Assembly: GCA_950295325.1 (NCBI GenBank)
Contig: OX485805.1
Coordinates: 29,499,501 to 29,563,500, forward strand
DNA length: 64,000 nt
Direction of reading: 5' to 3'
Origin: Polytrichum commune
Taxonomy: Eukaryota; Streptophyta; Polytrichopsida; Polytrichales; Polytrichaceae
This document shows positions 43,646 to 54,962 of this stretch, piece by piece. The first letter of the stretch is position 1. Every line of letters begins with the position of its first letter. The notes beneath the pieces are model-generated. The model ran no database searches and had not been told where the DNA came from. It saw only the letters and a program-made list of their open reading frames with translations. Position numbers and translations under genes: made by a program.

Positions 43646-45639
43646 CACTGTTATCAAACTCCTCAGGGTAAAGCTTTTCCACTGAAGAATATGCAACAGA
43701 ACTTGTTATAATGCAATACATTGCGCAACAAGTTAACCTGTGGCCAGGTGTAAATACTCAAGGCCTAGTGGATTCTCTCCTCAAATGCCAATCTCAACCA
43801 GAGCCAACAGAGGTGGAACTTTGTGTCGTTGAAGGATATACTGTAATCTCTCTGTTGCACATCTTGGAGTGTGTACATACTTTATGAGTCCCTCCAAGTG
43901 TATTAGTAGCAGCACAAGAGAACTTATTGTTTTGTCACTGCAAATATATCTGATCAACCACATGTAATTAAACTTTTGCATTTGTGAAAAGCCTGTGCTG
44001 GTGAGAAGAGTCTTGCATGCATCCTGAGTAGAAAGGGATCAGGCTGTGGAACTGCTTCTCCTTGTTGGATGGATACTTGTAGAGTTTCTGTTGGGGTGGT
44101 TGGTCTGTATATGGAAAGGTTCTTTTATGAACTGTGAAATGTTTATTTCAAGTAGAAATGCTAGGAAGAGGATGGTCATTCACTATTCTGCATCCCACAA
44201 TTTAAAGATATTTGTCATCTATTTTCCTTTGTGTGCACAGAGGTCCTGGCGCTTCAATGTTACAGATTTTAGAGATAAATCTTTACAGGGTTGTGAAGAA
44301 GCTTGAGTTTGCATTTCTGTATGTATTCACTTTGATGTCATTGCAGCTCTGCAAATTCCAATCAGTGATCACTTATCACAACTGTTCTGCTTCTCCAATA
44401 CAACAGATGTCTTATACAGAAGCTCTTAAATGGACTTAAGCCCCCTCTCGATTTGACCCTAACTAAAACTCGTCATATTTGCTAATAAGTCTGAACCACT
44501 TTTTCAAAGTGCAAGTTCATACTGGTAGTGCGATGAACTGGTTCCCAAGCCTTGCAGATTTTAGTGTAATGGCTCTTCCCACATGACAAGGGTTTTATCC
44601 CAAGCAGCTGCCACATCATCAAAATATCTTTGCAGAGTGCATGCAATCTCATATGCTTGTAGCGAAAACTTCTATCCCCTCATGTAGACAAGCTGAATAT
44701 GCTTACTTATCTTAATTGGACACGTATAGTTGAGTGGTATGTGGTTAGGTGTGACTCCAGGAATGGTTACCAAAAAGGCATGTCTCTAAAAGATATTGAA
44801 CTACGTGCTCAAAATATGATAATCAATCTAAGCTCATTAGTCAACATGATTGATGGGACTTATATGACCATTCATTGAACATGAGCATCTTCACTTTCAT
44901 AAATGATTAAGGTATTTACATGAGCTTCAAAAATGATGGGGTAAGTGGTTGTGGCCTCAAGTTGGATTTGCTAACCATCTCATATGAATCACGTGTATCA
45001 TATTCTAGGAGAAGGGGGCTAATCATAATAAGTAACCATTTAAGACCCATCTACCTCACATAACCTTGCCTAGGAATTATTGCATAGTTTGCCCTTGAAT
45101 TAACCACTATGTATTTTATTCCAACATAACAATGATATGAATACCTATCTTTGAGTGGTAGGTGGTTAGCTGTGGATCTAAAAACGGACAACAAATAGAC
45201 ATGTGTTAAAAAGATATTGTTCATGTGATGGCCCCTTAGTTATGTGACTAATGAGGATAGAATGGTTAAGAAATTTTGAACACGTAATCCAATCTCTTTA
45301 AAACATGTCTTTATGATGTCCATTCTGAGATCCTCAAATAACCACACACCACTCAAATGTAGGTCATCAAATAACTTAGTGACCAAATAAAGCCCATTTA
45401 CCTCTCCTTTATCTCAGGTGTAATATTGGGCTGTCATTGATAGCAAACAACATGGCGAGGGCAACTTTATATAAAAATTCAAGTATTACGGTGTGGGCCA
45501 ATGGGTATCAAGGGTAGTCATTAAGCTACTACTACAGAAGAACCTTGGGGGAGGGAGGGAAATCTTTTAGTAGCTATAGGGTTGGCATTTGCTTGTGCTA
45601 AAACCAAGTATTAAATGTTGCCACATGGACATCCACCTA
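43646..45639. other. CoaD downstream region with R1 repeats, no gene
   Basis: Two R1 dispersed repeat copies (about 44700-45075 and 45130-45420). Short open frames (such as 44212-44439) have no motif and no plausible splice context. Confidence 0.45.
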
Positions 45640-45740
45640 GGATTGGCAAGCATTGTTAGTGGTGGGTTGGAATACAAACTAAGTAAACGCTCCTTCTGGC
45701 TTAAAACCCTTTGTTTAAGATCAAGTGGGGAAGGGCCTTA
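45640..45740. repeat. Approx. 100-bp direct repeat flanking a non-LTR insertion, left copy
   Basis: Begins 'ggattggcaagcattgttag', ends near 'gggaagggcctta'. Matches 46677-46780 with only a few differences. Confidence 0.85.
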
Positions 45741-46676
45741 TAATAAATAAAATAAAAGTAACGTCGGGGTTTGGTTTGTACACCGACGTGAATGGGAGCC
45801 TATTCCTCTATATCCTATGTTCATGTTTGACCAAGTGGCACCGTAAGAGTACTTCGTCCCTCACGGGAGGTGGGCTCCATTAGTTTCCGAGAAAACACAA
45901 TACCTAGTATCTAGTGGGAGTATACAGGGGTGTAAGGGGGTCTACGGGGGGTTGTTTGTTGTCTAGCTTCCTTTTGTTTAGTATTAGGTCTGTGAGGTAT
46001 TTGATGGCAATTTGGTGTAGATGTTTCATAAGTGTTTTGATCTCATTTTTGGGTATTTTTTGTTTTTCTAAGTCTTTAATTGGTTGTTTGTGAATAGCCC
46101 CTCTAACACTTGTTGTGATGGTGATGAGAGGGTTGACTTGCCAACCGGCTGTTCTAAGTGTGTGTATGAGTGGGTTGTATTTAGCGGCTTTCTCACTGTG
46201 TGTGGTATTTGGGAATTTGTCATGGCGGGAGGTGAATTCAATGAATTGTAAGGTATTTGATGGGGTTGGCATTAGGGGGGGGGGGGGTTGGCTATCTGTG
46301 GGGGCGCCAAGTACGCATAGTATGTCTGGTCTAAGTCTCGCTAGGCATGTGCATGGTATAGTGGGACATGTGCATTGGAGTAGCCATTGTGGAACTGTAT
46401 TGTCTTGTGAACTAGAATTTTGGTTGCCTGCATTTATGAGTGTGTAGTATCTCGTGTGTTTATTTGATTGGAGCGTATGTGCGATTTGGTGGATTGCTTT
46501 ATTATGGCGTGCTATACTTAGTCCCTTTATGTGTGGATTTGAACATGTAGAGAGTAAGTGTAGCCATGTGTCTATGGTATTATTGGGGCATATCAAAATT
46601 TTAGAGTTTGTGTGATTTGGGCGTCTATAATCCTGGGGTTCTTCCAAAATTGGTTGGAAAATTTGTGGTTGATTTG
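45741..46676 (-). mobile_element. 5'-truncated non-LTR retrotransposon fragment with restriction-like endonuclease
   Basis: The insertion lies between the two 100-bp direct repeats. On the - strand its 3' end is a 'ttttattttatttatta' tail next to the left repeat. It contains the 247-codon frame at 45904-46647. No internal RT motif is present, so only the 3' part was inserted. Confidence 0.6.
45904..46647 (-). CDS. C-terminal zinc-knuckle and endonuclease-like domain of a non-LTR element
   Basis: An uninterrupted 247-residue frame. Near residues 18-35 it has ILICPNNTIDTWLHLLSTC, resembling the C..CP...DT..HLL..C zinc region that follows RT in elements using a restriction-like endonuclease. 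Further on it has RPDILCV, then LQFIEFTSRHDKF, EKAAKYNPLIHTLRTAGWQV and SVRGAIH. An RPD, an E-x-T and a K-(x)n-KY are the expected PD-(D/E)xK-type elements of R2/Utopia-like endonucleases. Neither a host gene nor a full element is evident: the frame starts inside the insertion and lacks RT. An alternative is an independent PD-(D/E)xK protein. Family assignment is inference from motif spacing. Confidence 0.55.
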   Translation of the reverse strand: MEEPQDYRRPNHTNSKILICPNNTIDTWLHLLSTCSNPHIKGLSIARHNKAIHQIAHTLQSNKHTRYYTLINAGNQNSSSQDNTVPQWLLQCTCPTIPCTCLARLRPDILCVLGAPTDSQPPPPLMPTPSNTLQFIEFTSRHDKFPNTTHSEKAAKYNPLIHTLRTAGWQVNPLITITTSVRGAIHKQPIKDLEKQKIPKNEIKTLMKHLHQIAIKYLTDLILNKRKLDNKQPPVDPLTPLYTPTRY

Positions 46677-46780
46677 GTAAGGATTGGCAAGCATTGTTAG
46701 TGGTGGGTTGGAATACAAAGTAAGTAAAACTCTCCTTCTGGCTTAAAACCCTCTGTTTAAGATCAAGTGGAGAAAGGCCT
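46677..46780. repeat. Approx. 100-bp direct repeat flanking a non-LTR insertion, right copy
   Basis: Second copy of the 45640 repeat, beginning 'ggattggcaagcattgttag'. Confidence 0.85.
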
Positions 46781-48920
46781 TTAAATATTGTAAGTGTTGT
46801 AAGTAATACTTACAATATCTACTATGTTTTAGAGGGGGGTTGGAATAGGCTTGGGAGTAGGCTCCATGAGAATTGGTTTGAACCAATAGGAGGTGATGTT
46901 TTAGTGATTTGAAGTTGTAAAGGTGGTAGTCTAGGGAGATGGGAGGTAGTAATAGCCTTGAGAGTGGAGTGCAAAGAGATGTCTTCAACCAATGGGAAGC
47001 TATGCTTGAAAGGTTGGGAGTTGCAACACCCTAGTTAGAGTGAAGATAATTGGACCTTCAAAGTCTTCCATGCATTCGGTGTTACATGCACCTTCCCCAC
47101 CCCTTGCAATCTTGCACATTTGCATATACCTATCTATAAACCTAGCCGCAATTGGAGTTCATCTCTACTTATCTTCCAATAAATGTCACAAAACCCACCT
47201 TTTTGTAGTTCAATTATCAGCCTTATAGAATTATTGCTCAAATTGTTATTGGTCCATTGCATAAAAGTTCAATCTTCATGTCTTGTTTCCACCATCATAT
47301 TCCAGTAAATAGATTCATGAGAGTAAGACTTCTTCAAAAGCTTGATTGGTGTATCGTGAACATTGGTTGGTATAATTACAAAAAAGACAACTCGTTAAGA
47401 AAAATGAAATGAAAAATTGAAGACACCAAACACATTTTGACTGCAATATGATTGGTTTATTTATTTATTTATATTTTTAATCATGTCTACCCCTTAACAA
47501 TATGCAACACAAATAATTTCTCTTTATATATTTTATGTACAGAAAACAAGGTTTCCACACAATAATGTGTGTACGTTGTTATATTTGATACAGTAACATA
47601 TTCATATATAAATATATGAAACAAGCTTCCAAAACCCCTTGTCTCATCTGGGACCCCTTACATACATAAATACCTCTAAGGTACTAAGGCCTTAAAGTAA
47701 CACCTTCCTTTCGGTGACACCTATTTTTAATCCTTAAGCCGTCAACAAGTGAGTGCCATTGAGCAAGTCAATGTTAAAATCAACTAATCATATGCGGCAT
47801 TAAGTATGAAATAGCACCACTTTGCCCATTCATAATAGCGGTGTAAGAAGGATGCAAAAACACTTTTAGAAGAGCACCAGCTTTGACCAATCACAATGGC
47901 TAATCACGGATCTATCCGCTCAACGAGGTGGTGTAAGGTATGTGGGTGTTATTTGGTTCCTTTTTCATGTTCTCCAACTTCTACTGATTACATTTACACA
48001 ACAAAACTTGTGTTGCATTAGAAAATCTACAATGGAACATCTACAAAATCTGGATTGAAAATTAGACCTCCCTTACTTTAGTTATGGTTATTGAAAGTGC
48101 ATGTTTGTTGATTTCTTAATTGAATACATGGATCCTCCCAATTGTATTCATTATCAAGTGTAGAGTAGTTATTAATATTTGAAGAGATAGTCCAATCTCT
48201 TTTAAACATGTGTATGTATGATGTTTGCTCTTTGATCCACACTAAACCAGATACCAATCAAATCTAGGGGTCCAATTAAGAAAAGTAACCACATAACACC
48301 CGCATACCTTAAGAAATGATTCACAAAAGAGGCATAGCACCTTCATTTAACAGAAGATCCTTACCTACAATAAAGTTGATGTTATAGTGATCCTCACTCA
48401 GCAATCCAAACATCAATAGATGCCCTAGTAAAGAGTAAAAGGCTCTTTCTTTAAATTGACTTTGCAAAATTCTTAGGTTGCATATGAATTTAATATTAAT
48501 ATTAATATTAATTTCTGTAGACTCTGTATCGATTCGCTAATTTATTTTTATTTAAAAAAAATCCAAGCTACTTAACCTTCCTGAAATAGAAAAAGTTTCT
48601 TAAAGTGTTGCTTTAAGGCCTCAGTACCTTACATATCGCTGCATTTCGGAATTTGTAAATTTGACGCAATCGGTGGCTTCAGTAAATTTGTCAATTCTTT
48701 CTTGAGGAGAGGAGAGGAGAGGAGAGGGTGCGATGCTTTATCCCCAAGTGGATATGGTGGCCCTGCAACCGGATTCTCATTCATCTCTGAAACTTGGAAA
48801 GAAGGTCCTGGTAAGTTAGGCCTTCAAATTTCTCCCTGTTCCTCACGTCGGACCGATTACGATCCCATTTGCAGACATCTCATCTCTCTTGTTGCAGTGC
48901 TGCTGCTAATCCACGCGCTC
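46781..48920. other. Intergenic, no gene recognised
   Basis: AT-rich. A degenerate R1 repeat lies at 48160-48310 and a short GAGAG-type microsatellite at 48705-48728. No coding exon or RNA gene is recognisable. The GC-richer DNA from about 48700 probably belongs to the UROD promoter/leader. Confidence 0.45.
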
Positions 48921-48924
48921 CACC

Positions 48925-51900
48925 ATGCTCTCCTGGTAAGATAGCTTCACCAATTTTGCGCAACAACAGAAGAGGAATGTGCAATATGTTTGAGTTTGTG
49001 ATTGGATTGTGGAATTCTGGGGCTCACACAAGGTTGCAACCAATCACTTACCTTGAAGTGGAGGCGAAATAATGTGAGGAAGAGGAAAAGAAAAAGGGAG
49101 GGATTCTTTGTACCCTTATGACGGAGGTTTTGGGTGTGGTGGAATGGCAGGGCACGGCATCCCAGTGTATTGGGTGGGAGCGCCCTTGTGGGAAGCAGCA
49201 GCAGCGGCAGCAATAGCAGTGAGGTATTGGGGGAGAGAGTGCAGGTCGCGGGAACCTCAAGTGGGGTGCCACTAAGACGTCGGGAATGGATGCCACCTGC
49301 GAAATGCAGCGTTGATTCTACTTCTTCAGGTTTGTTTGTTTCTTTCTTTCTTCACTCGCCTTTTCATTCAATTTGTGCGTTGTACCCTATAGTAGTCTCA
49401 AGGATAAGCTCTCTTGAGCCTCCCATGCGGGTCAATTCAGCTTCATTTTTGTGCAAGAGGGAGGGATGTCCTGTCCTTTTCCCATCGCCATATGCAAGCA
49501 TTTGTCAGTGTTGCCATTAAATTTTTCCCTGAAATTTTCCCAGGAGAATTTTTATCTTAACTTACCGCCATGGCTTCCACCTTACATCCGCTGGAAAAAG
49601 GCGAGGTGGAAAGTAGAAAGGATAAGCTCTCCTGAGCCTCCCATGCGGGGAAATTCAGATTGTCCTGTCCTCTCTCCTCTTCCCCATCGTCACATGCCCT
49701 TCGCAAGCACTTGTCAATGCCGCCATTAAGTTTTTCAAAAATTTCCGTTACATGTCCTTCTTCATTTACTGCCATGGCTTCCAACTTACATCCGCTGGGC
49801 GATGTGGAAAGTGTCAAGGAGAAGCTCTCTTGCGAGAGCGCGGTTGCTCGTAATTCAGTTCTCTTTTTTTCTCATTCTGATGGCTTATTGGGTGGATGTC
49901 TTCTCTCCTCTTCCCCATAGCCACATGCCCTACGCATTTTGTCAATGTCGCCATTACGTTTTCTGATCATTTTGAGTACATTTTTTTCTTCACTTACCGC
50001 TATGGATTCCAACTTACATCCGCCGGGAAAAAAGGCTAGGTGGAAAGAGAATTTTCCTTCCTTCGGGGTTTAGGGTTTTGGATTTTATCCGCCAAGAAAT
50101 ACTCAGGTAGCTGATTGATTTCTGAGGATATCCAGGCGCTCAAATTCCAGACACATTGTTCGACTATAGGTGCAGGCAATGACAAAGCTGTACACTTTTG
50201 CATGTAATCCATGTGGTCCAGAATCCAACAAGAATGCTAAGGCGGGGGGCTTCTCGTGGGCTTTGCACTGTAGAAAGCATGGTTTTCCGTCTTTTGTTTC
50301 AGAAGATTTTCTGAATTACTCTGAAAGATGATGAGTTGAGTCAATGAGCAACCTAAACTCAGTTTTACTTGGTTGTATCTATTCTAGCATCAATAGGAGG
50401 TCAAGTATTCGTCCTGGAAGACAATTCTTGTAACATCCATGTCACCATGGTCACGACACCCTCCCTGTGATCATCCTAAAGAGGACTTCACAATTCCTTG
50501 ATATTGTTAGGATACGCGTATTTGAGGATATTTTTTATTTCGATATCATTCATGTCTATATACCATGCAAGAGACTTCATACCTAGATAAAATCACCCTA
50601 AGCATCAATCTGGTATCAGGCTGGTACTGACCCAACCAATAACTCGGGTATACAAAGATTCTCTCATTTAGTGATAACCACAAAGTATCGATATTTGTGT
50701 GGTGTTACAATTCTGATACAGGTCGAGTAGGTTCTTGGATACCATTATTGATATTGTGTATCAATACCATGCTTTCACCTCTATACTGATCTAACATTGG
50801 TCATAACCAATTTTGAACTGGTATCAACTTCTTTTTTTTATACCACCCGGGTATTAAGATTATACAATATTTTTATATTAAACGGTATTTGAGGATATGC
50901 TTGTTTACCATACACGTCTATGTACCATGGAAGAACCTTCAAACCTAAGTATAATTACTCTAAGTACGAAATTGGTATTAGACTGGTATTGACCCAACTA
51001 GTTACTCGGGCACAAAGATTTTCTCATTTCATGATACCCACCAAGTATTGATATTTGGTTGGTGTTACAACTTTAATAGCAATTGGGAGGCTCTTTAATA
51101 CCACTATTGAGATCGTGTATTGGTTTGGGCTTGCAGATCCTTTGCTAGTAAGGGCAGCCAGGAAAGAGAAAGTTGAGCGGCCCCCAGCATGGATGATGAG
51201 GCAGGCAGGCCGGTATATGGCATCCTACCGCAAATTGACAGAGAAGCATCCATCATTCCGGGAGAGGTCTGAGAACACAGACTTGATAGTGGAGATTTCA
51301 TTGCAACCATGGAAGGCATTTAGGCCAGACGGTGTGATCATATTCTCAGATATTCTGACACCCCTTCCCGCGATTGGTATCCCGTTCGAGATTGATGAAT
51401 CCAAGGGCCCCATCCTGGACACTCCTATCAGATCAGAGGAAGGTCTCAAAGCACTGCACAGTATCGATCTCGAGAAAGTCGACTTTGTTGGAGAGTCTTT
51501 GAGCATTTTGCGACAGGAGGTATATATGGTCCTCAAGTACGATTGCAAATTTTTATATAATATAGGGCCTGTCTTGGGCTTGAATGTATCCATAGTCTTG
51601 AGAATTGCAAAATAGTGAGAAACTAATTTGACCTACATGTCTCGACTATACAAACTAAACATCTGACTTATTGTGGCATTAAAATTGGTGTGCCATGTTA
51701 ATTAGAGTGGTCTTCGTGAGTTGTCATGTAGCACCAAGCGTCATATGACACCCTCTCTAGCCAAGTGATTGTAAGACAATTATTGTGGGTCGATGATGAA
51801 TAGAGCGGACCACACTAAATCAGATGTTTGACATACTAGTACCGGGTTAGGATTGAACTTTTTTTATTTCATTATGGTGATTTATCTGGTTGCCACTACT

Positions 51901-54005
51901 GTGATTTTTATATATGCTTATACTGGAAGCGAGGAATGAATCATTTAGACTCTTTGGATCAGGTTGGAGATGGAGCAGCAGTGCTTGGATTTGTAGGCTC
52001 ACCATGGACCTTAGCAACTTACATTGTGGAAGGTGCAACCACCCGAACTTACACAAAGATCAAAAGTATGACACATTTGCAACCCGAGTTGCTGAAATCC
52101 ATCCTATCCCACCTGGCAAATGAGATTGCAGAATATGTGATTTTCCAAGTCAAAGCCGGTGCACAATGTATTCAGATATTTGATTCCTGGGGCGGCCAGC
52201 TTCCACCACACCAGTGGGATCAATGGTCAAAACCTTACATCCAGCAGGTATCCACTTAATCCATGGGAATGTCTTACTATTTTGCAATATTCCTTTGCAT
52301 GTCATGGCAATCATCTCTGAGTTTGCGTCCAAGTGCACAAGTTTGAATCAATACTGTTTGGAAGAGTCTACAGGCACAGCATCACCAAATGCCCTCTTTA
52401 GCAGTGTTGACTGGTATCACCTTTTTGGATACCACTCGGGTATATATAATGAGGATTTGACAATTTTCTGATCTTGTTAGGATACAGTGTATTTGACGAT
52501 ATTTTTTCTTTTGATACCATTCAAGTCTATATACCATGCAGGAACCTTCAGACCTAGATAAATTTACCGCAGTATCAGTATGGTATGTGGCTGGTATTGA
52601 CACAAATAACTACACAGAGAATTCCCTTATCTAGTGATACACACTAAGCATCAATATGTGACTGGTGTTACAATTTGATACCGGTTGGGTAGGTTCTTTG
52701 ATATCATAAGTGTGATACTGTGCATCCACTTATTTAGCAGTCCAACATTGGTCTTGTGCCTCGATGTGGCACCTTGATTCTTACGAATTTATGGTTTTTT
52801 GTGTTTCTGTAAGCAGCTTGTGGCGAAAGTGAGACAAGGATGTCCGGGGGTGCCTTTGGTGCTTTATGCAAATGGAAATGGTGGATTGCTTGAGAGGATG
52901 GCAACGCTTGACGTTGATGTAATAGGACTTGATTGGACAATAGATATGGCCGATGGTCGCAAGCGACTGGGAGATTCCATAGCTGTTCAAGGCAATGTTG
53001 ACCCTGCAGTTCTTTTCGCTCCTTTGCCTGCAATTACTGAAGCCGTTGAGAGGTAATCCTTTGCCATACATATGAAATTGACAATATAAGTATTGAAGCA
53101 AGGTATAAGTTGCATGTGTTCCGATGTACCTATTACTCTCAACACCTTTTTTTGTGAGGTCTTTGAGATGCATTTGTTGTTGTTTTACTTCTGACTTCTA
53201 AATTCGACTTAGAGAAGCCATATTTAAAGTTCACATTACACTATGGCCAAGGACCGTGACCATGAAATTGTGAGGGCCCTTGATACTCATCCAAAGGCCA
53301 TACCATGGAAATTTGAAAAGGAAATTTGTGTCATCATGGGCGTCAAGTGTAGTATAAAGAAATGCGTGACCGGACTCTCAACTGAATGCTATTCAGTCCC
53401 ATCCTACTCATGTGGGGCCTTCTATACAATAAATTATACAAAATTGAGTGTTGTGAGATTTTGAAGTGTCATGGTCTTCGGGTTTTGTGGTAGACTCACC
53501 TTTTTGAGGTGGTATTGACACAAAATTCGGTAGAACATGAAACATCATCCATTGCATGCCATATAGGACTCCATGTAGGTTTGTTCATCCATTCAAAATT
53601 CCTTGGTTCCTTAGACCTTCAAGCTCTAGCGTACAGTGAAGTAAGTCGGCGTCAGCATTTTCCACCAATGAGAGATTCTAAATTATAATGGTCACAGGCC
53701 CTCAAGCTCTAGTGTAAAGTGCTCCTACTAAGTAGGCATTTATTTCTGTCACGGTTTTCAATGAAGGTGTAAATTGCTCTTTGCCAACCTTTCATATCAA
53801 TAAAGTGGCTCACTGATGAAGCTGGTGTTTGTTTGTCTGCAGCGTGGTGCGAAAGGCTGGAAACCAAGGTCATATTCTCAACTTGGGACACGGTGTTCTT
53901 GTGGGTACCCCAGAACCAAGTGTAGCTCACTTCTTTGACACCGCACGTAGCCTCAGTTACAATACTGAAGCTACACCTCAATTGGCAACCTCTGCTCTCT
54001 CATAA
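48925..54005 (+). CDS. HEME: Uroporphyrinogen decarboxylase, plastid-type
   Basis: Removes four carboxyl groups from uroporphyrinogen III to give coproporphyrinogen III in haem and chlorophyll synthesis, in plastids. Firm exons: an exon ending at 49329, then 51137-51519, 51963-52247, 52817-53052 and 53843-54005, all in phase. Landmarks: the substrate-binding signature [14 protein letters not shown], then [49 protein letters not shown] (second signature), [35 protein letters not shown] and [20 protein letters not shown], ending in TAA. The exon ending at 49329 encodes a Ser/Arg-rich, acid-poor stretch typical of a transit peptide. It has no in-frame ATG, so an earlier exon is needed: ATG 48925 with an 11-nt exon (to 48935) joined to an acceptor at 49150 fits the phase, but this is tentative. 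Confidence 0.92.
49400..50050. repeat. Threefold tandem repeat in UROD intron 1
   Basis: Units of about 190-240 bp start near 49400, 49619 and 49811. Each has 'aagctctcttg' near the start, 'ccccatcg.cacatgccc' and 'gtcaatgccgccatta' in the middle, and 'cttacatccgctgg' followed by 'gtggaaag' at the end. The first two share 'gcctcccatgcggg'. Confidence 0.88.
50493..50806. repeat. Dispersed repeat R2, copy 1 (UROD intron 1)
   Basis: About 310 bp: 'gttaggatacgcgtatttga', 'catgtctatataccatgca', 'ctggtactgacccaac', 'ggtgttacaattctgatac'. Shared with 50873-51125 and 52440-52755. Confidence 0.85.
50873..51125. repeat. Dispersed repeat R2, copy 2, abutting the UROD exon 2 acceptor
   Basis: Shares 'gtatttgaggatat', 'gtctatgtaccatgg', 'actggtattgacccaac' and 'ggtgttacaact' with copy 1. 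Similarity runs to within about 15 bp of the splice acceptor at 51136. Confidence 0.85.
51645..51835. mobile_element. MITE in UROD intron, related to 42019-42219
   Basis: Reverse-oriented relative of the CoaD intron element: 'aaactaaacatctgactta' at one end, 'cacactaaatcagatgttt' at the other, and 'gtcatatgacaccctctct' inside. Confidence 0.7.
52440..52755. repeat. Dispersed repeat R2, copy 3 (UROD intron 3)
   Basis: Contains 'gttaggatacagtgtatttg', 'gtctatataccatgcagga', 'ggctggtattgacac' and 'ggtgttacaatttgatacc', matching copies 1 and 2 in the same orientation. Confidence 0.85.
53228..53730. mobile_element. Degenerate MITE family M1 copy in UROD intron 4
   Basis: 'tcacattacactatggccaaggaccgtgacc' style left part (aligned in pieces with 57077) and an 'aatggtcacaggccctcaag' right part ending '..gtgtaaagtgctcc'. 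Termini have decayed and no duplication can be read. Confidence 0.65.
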
Positions 54006-54600
54006 GCTTACATCATCACAATTTTACTTGCTACAGTGGTAGGTAGGCGAGGTAGGATTCCCACTTTGAAATGCATGTGCAGACCCCGATTTCAGGTATA
54101 CTCAAAAAGCCACACATCGCAATGTCAGTAATTAGAGTGTGGTGATGGTTGCCAATGACAGAATTGATTTACTTGAATAGTTGGTATTGTTTAGGTATTG
54201 AGGTGATCAAGGCTTAAGAGTTGACATTAAAGAGCATTGACATCAATTTAACGTGATTCTCTTCTCGCATCGTGTCTTTCAGTGCTATCCAATTATCTTT
54301 CACCACGATGCACGTCCTTCCGAACAATGCTGCTGGATAGATCATGTTAAATAGTAGTTTACTAGAACCATGGATGCGATTGGTCTTGGCATGTCCTCAT
54401 GTACGTGTGTGTGTGTGTGTGCGACAGTGTGCTCACGCGTTTTGTCTTGAGATTGCTGTTGGCTCTAACTCACATGATTTGTGAATGATGAAGATTTGTA
54501 TAGCATTTTGGGGAACCTTTACAAGGAGCCGGTTGCCAATTATTCCTTAACTCTCCCTAGTTACTGCACCACTTTCTACAATTTTACTGTGCTAATATAG
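54006..54600. other. UROD downstream region
   Basis: Presumed 3' UTR and intergenic DNA. A short (gt)n microsatellite lies at about 54404-54421. No gene. Confidence 0.5.
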
Positions 54601-54610
54601 ACTTATTAGG

Positions 54611-54962
54611 CAACTACACTAAATAGTCTTATTAGTGTGGGTAGAAAATTAGCTTGGAAATAATTAACGTGGGTAACTCTAATTGTGTAGTTGGGGTGGA
54701 AATAATGTGGGTCCAAGAGCCCAGACCCTCCCCTCAATCTTCCTTGAGATTCCTGATCAAGTTACATAAAATTAAAGGGTATTTTACATCAAATGTAGCA
54801 TAAAATAAAATATGCACCCACAGCAATTTCCTAGAAAAGCAATTAATGTGGCTTAACCTTATTTCACACTTATTTTGAACTCAAGGCTTAGTGTGGGTTG
54901 GAAACTAATGCGGGCTTTAGAGAATTATTGTGACCCACACTAATAGGACTGTCGAGTACTAC
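54611..54962. mobile_element. Probable MITE with ACTACACTAAATAGTC-like ends
   Basis: Left 'actacactaaatagtcttat' plus 'tagtgtgggta'. Right, read inward, is an imperfect 'agtactcgacagtcctatta' plus 'gtgtgggt'. Similar ends occur at about 57901 and 58694. Confidence 0.5.

Noticed and set aside
44212-44439. Possible last CoaD exon
   Set aside because: The exon starting at 43544 reads straight through into the VSSTQLR signature and a stop at 43645, so no further exon is needed.
46115-46447. 110-codon + strand frame
   Set aside because: Antisense shadow of the endonuclease-like frame on the - strand.
49134-49520. Independent 128-codon gene
   Set aside because: Its first part is the UROD transit-peptide exon, ending at the donor 49330; the rest is intron and tandem repeat.
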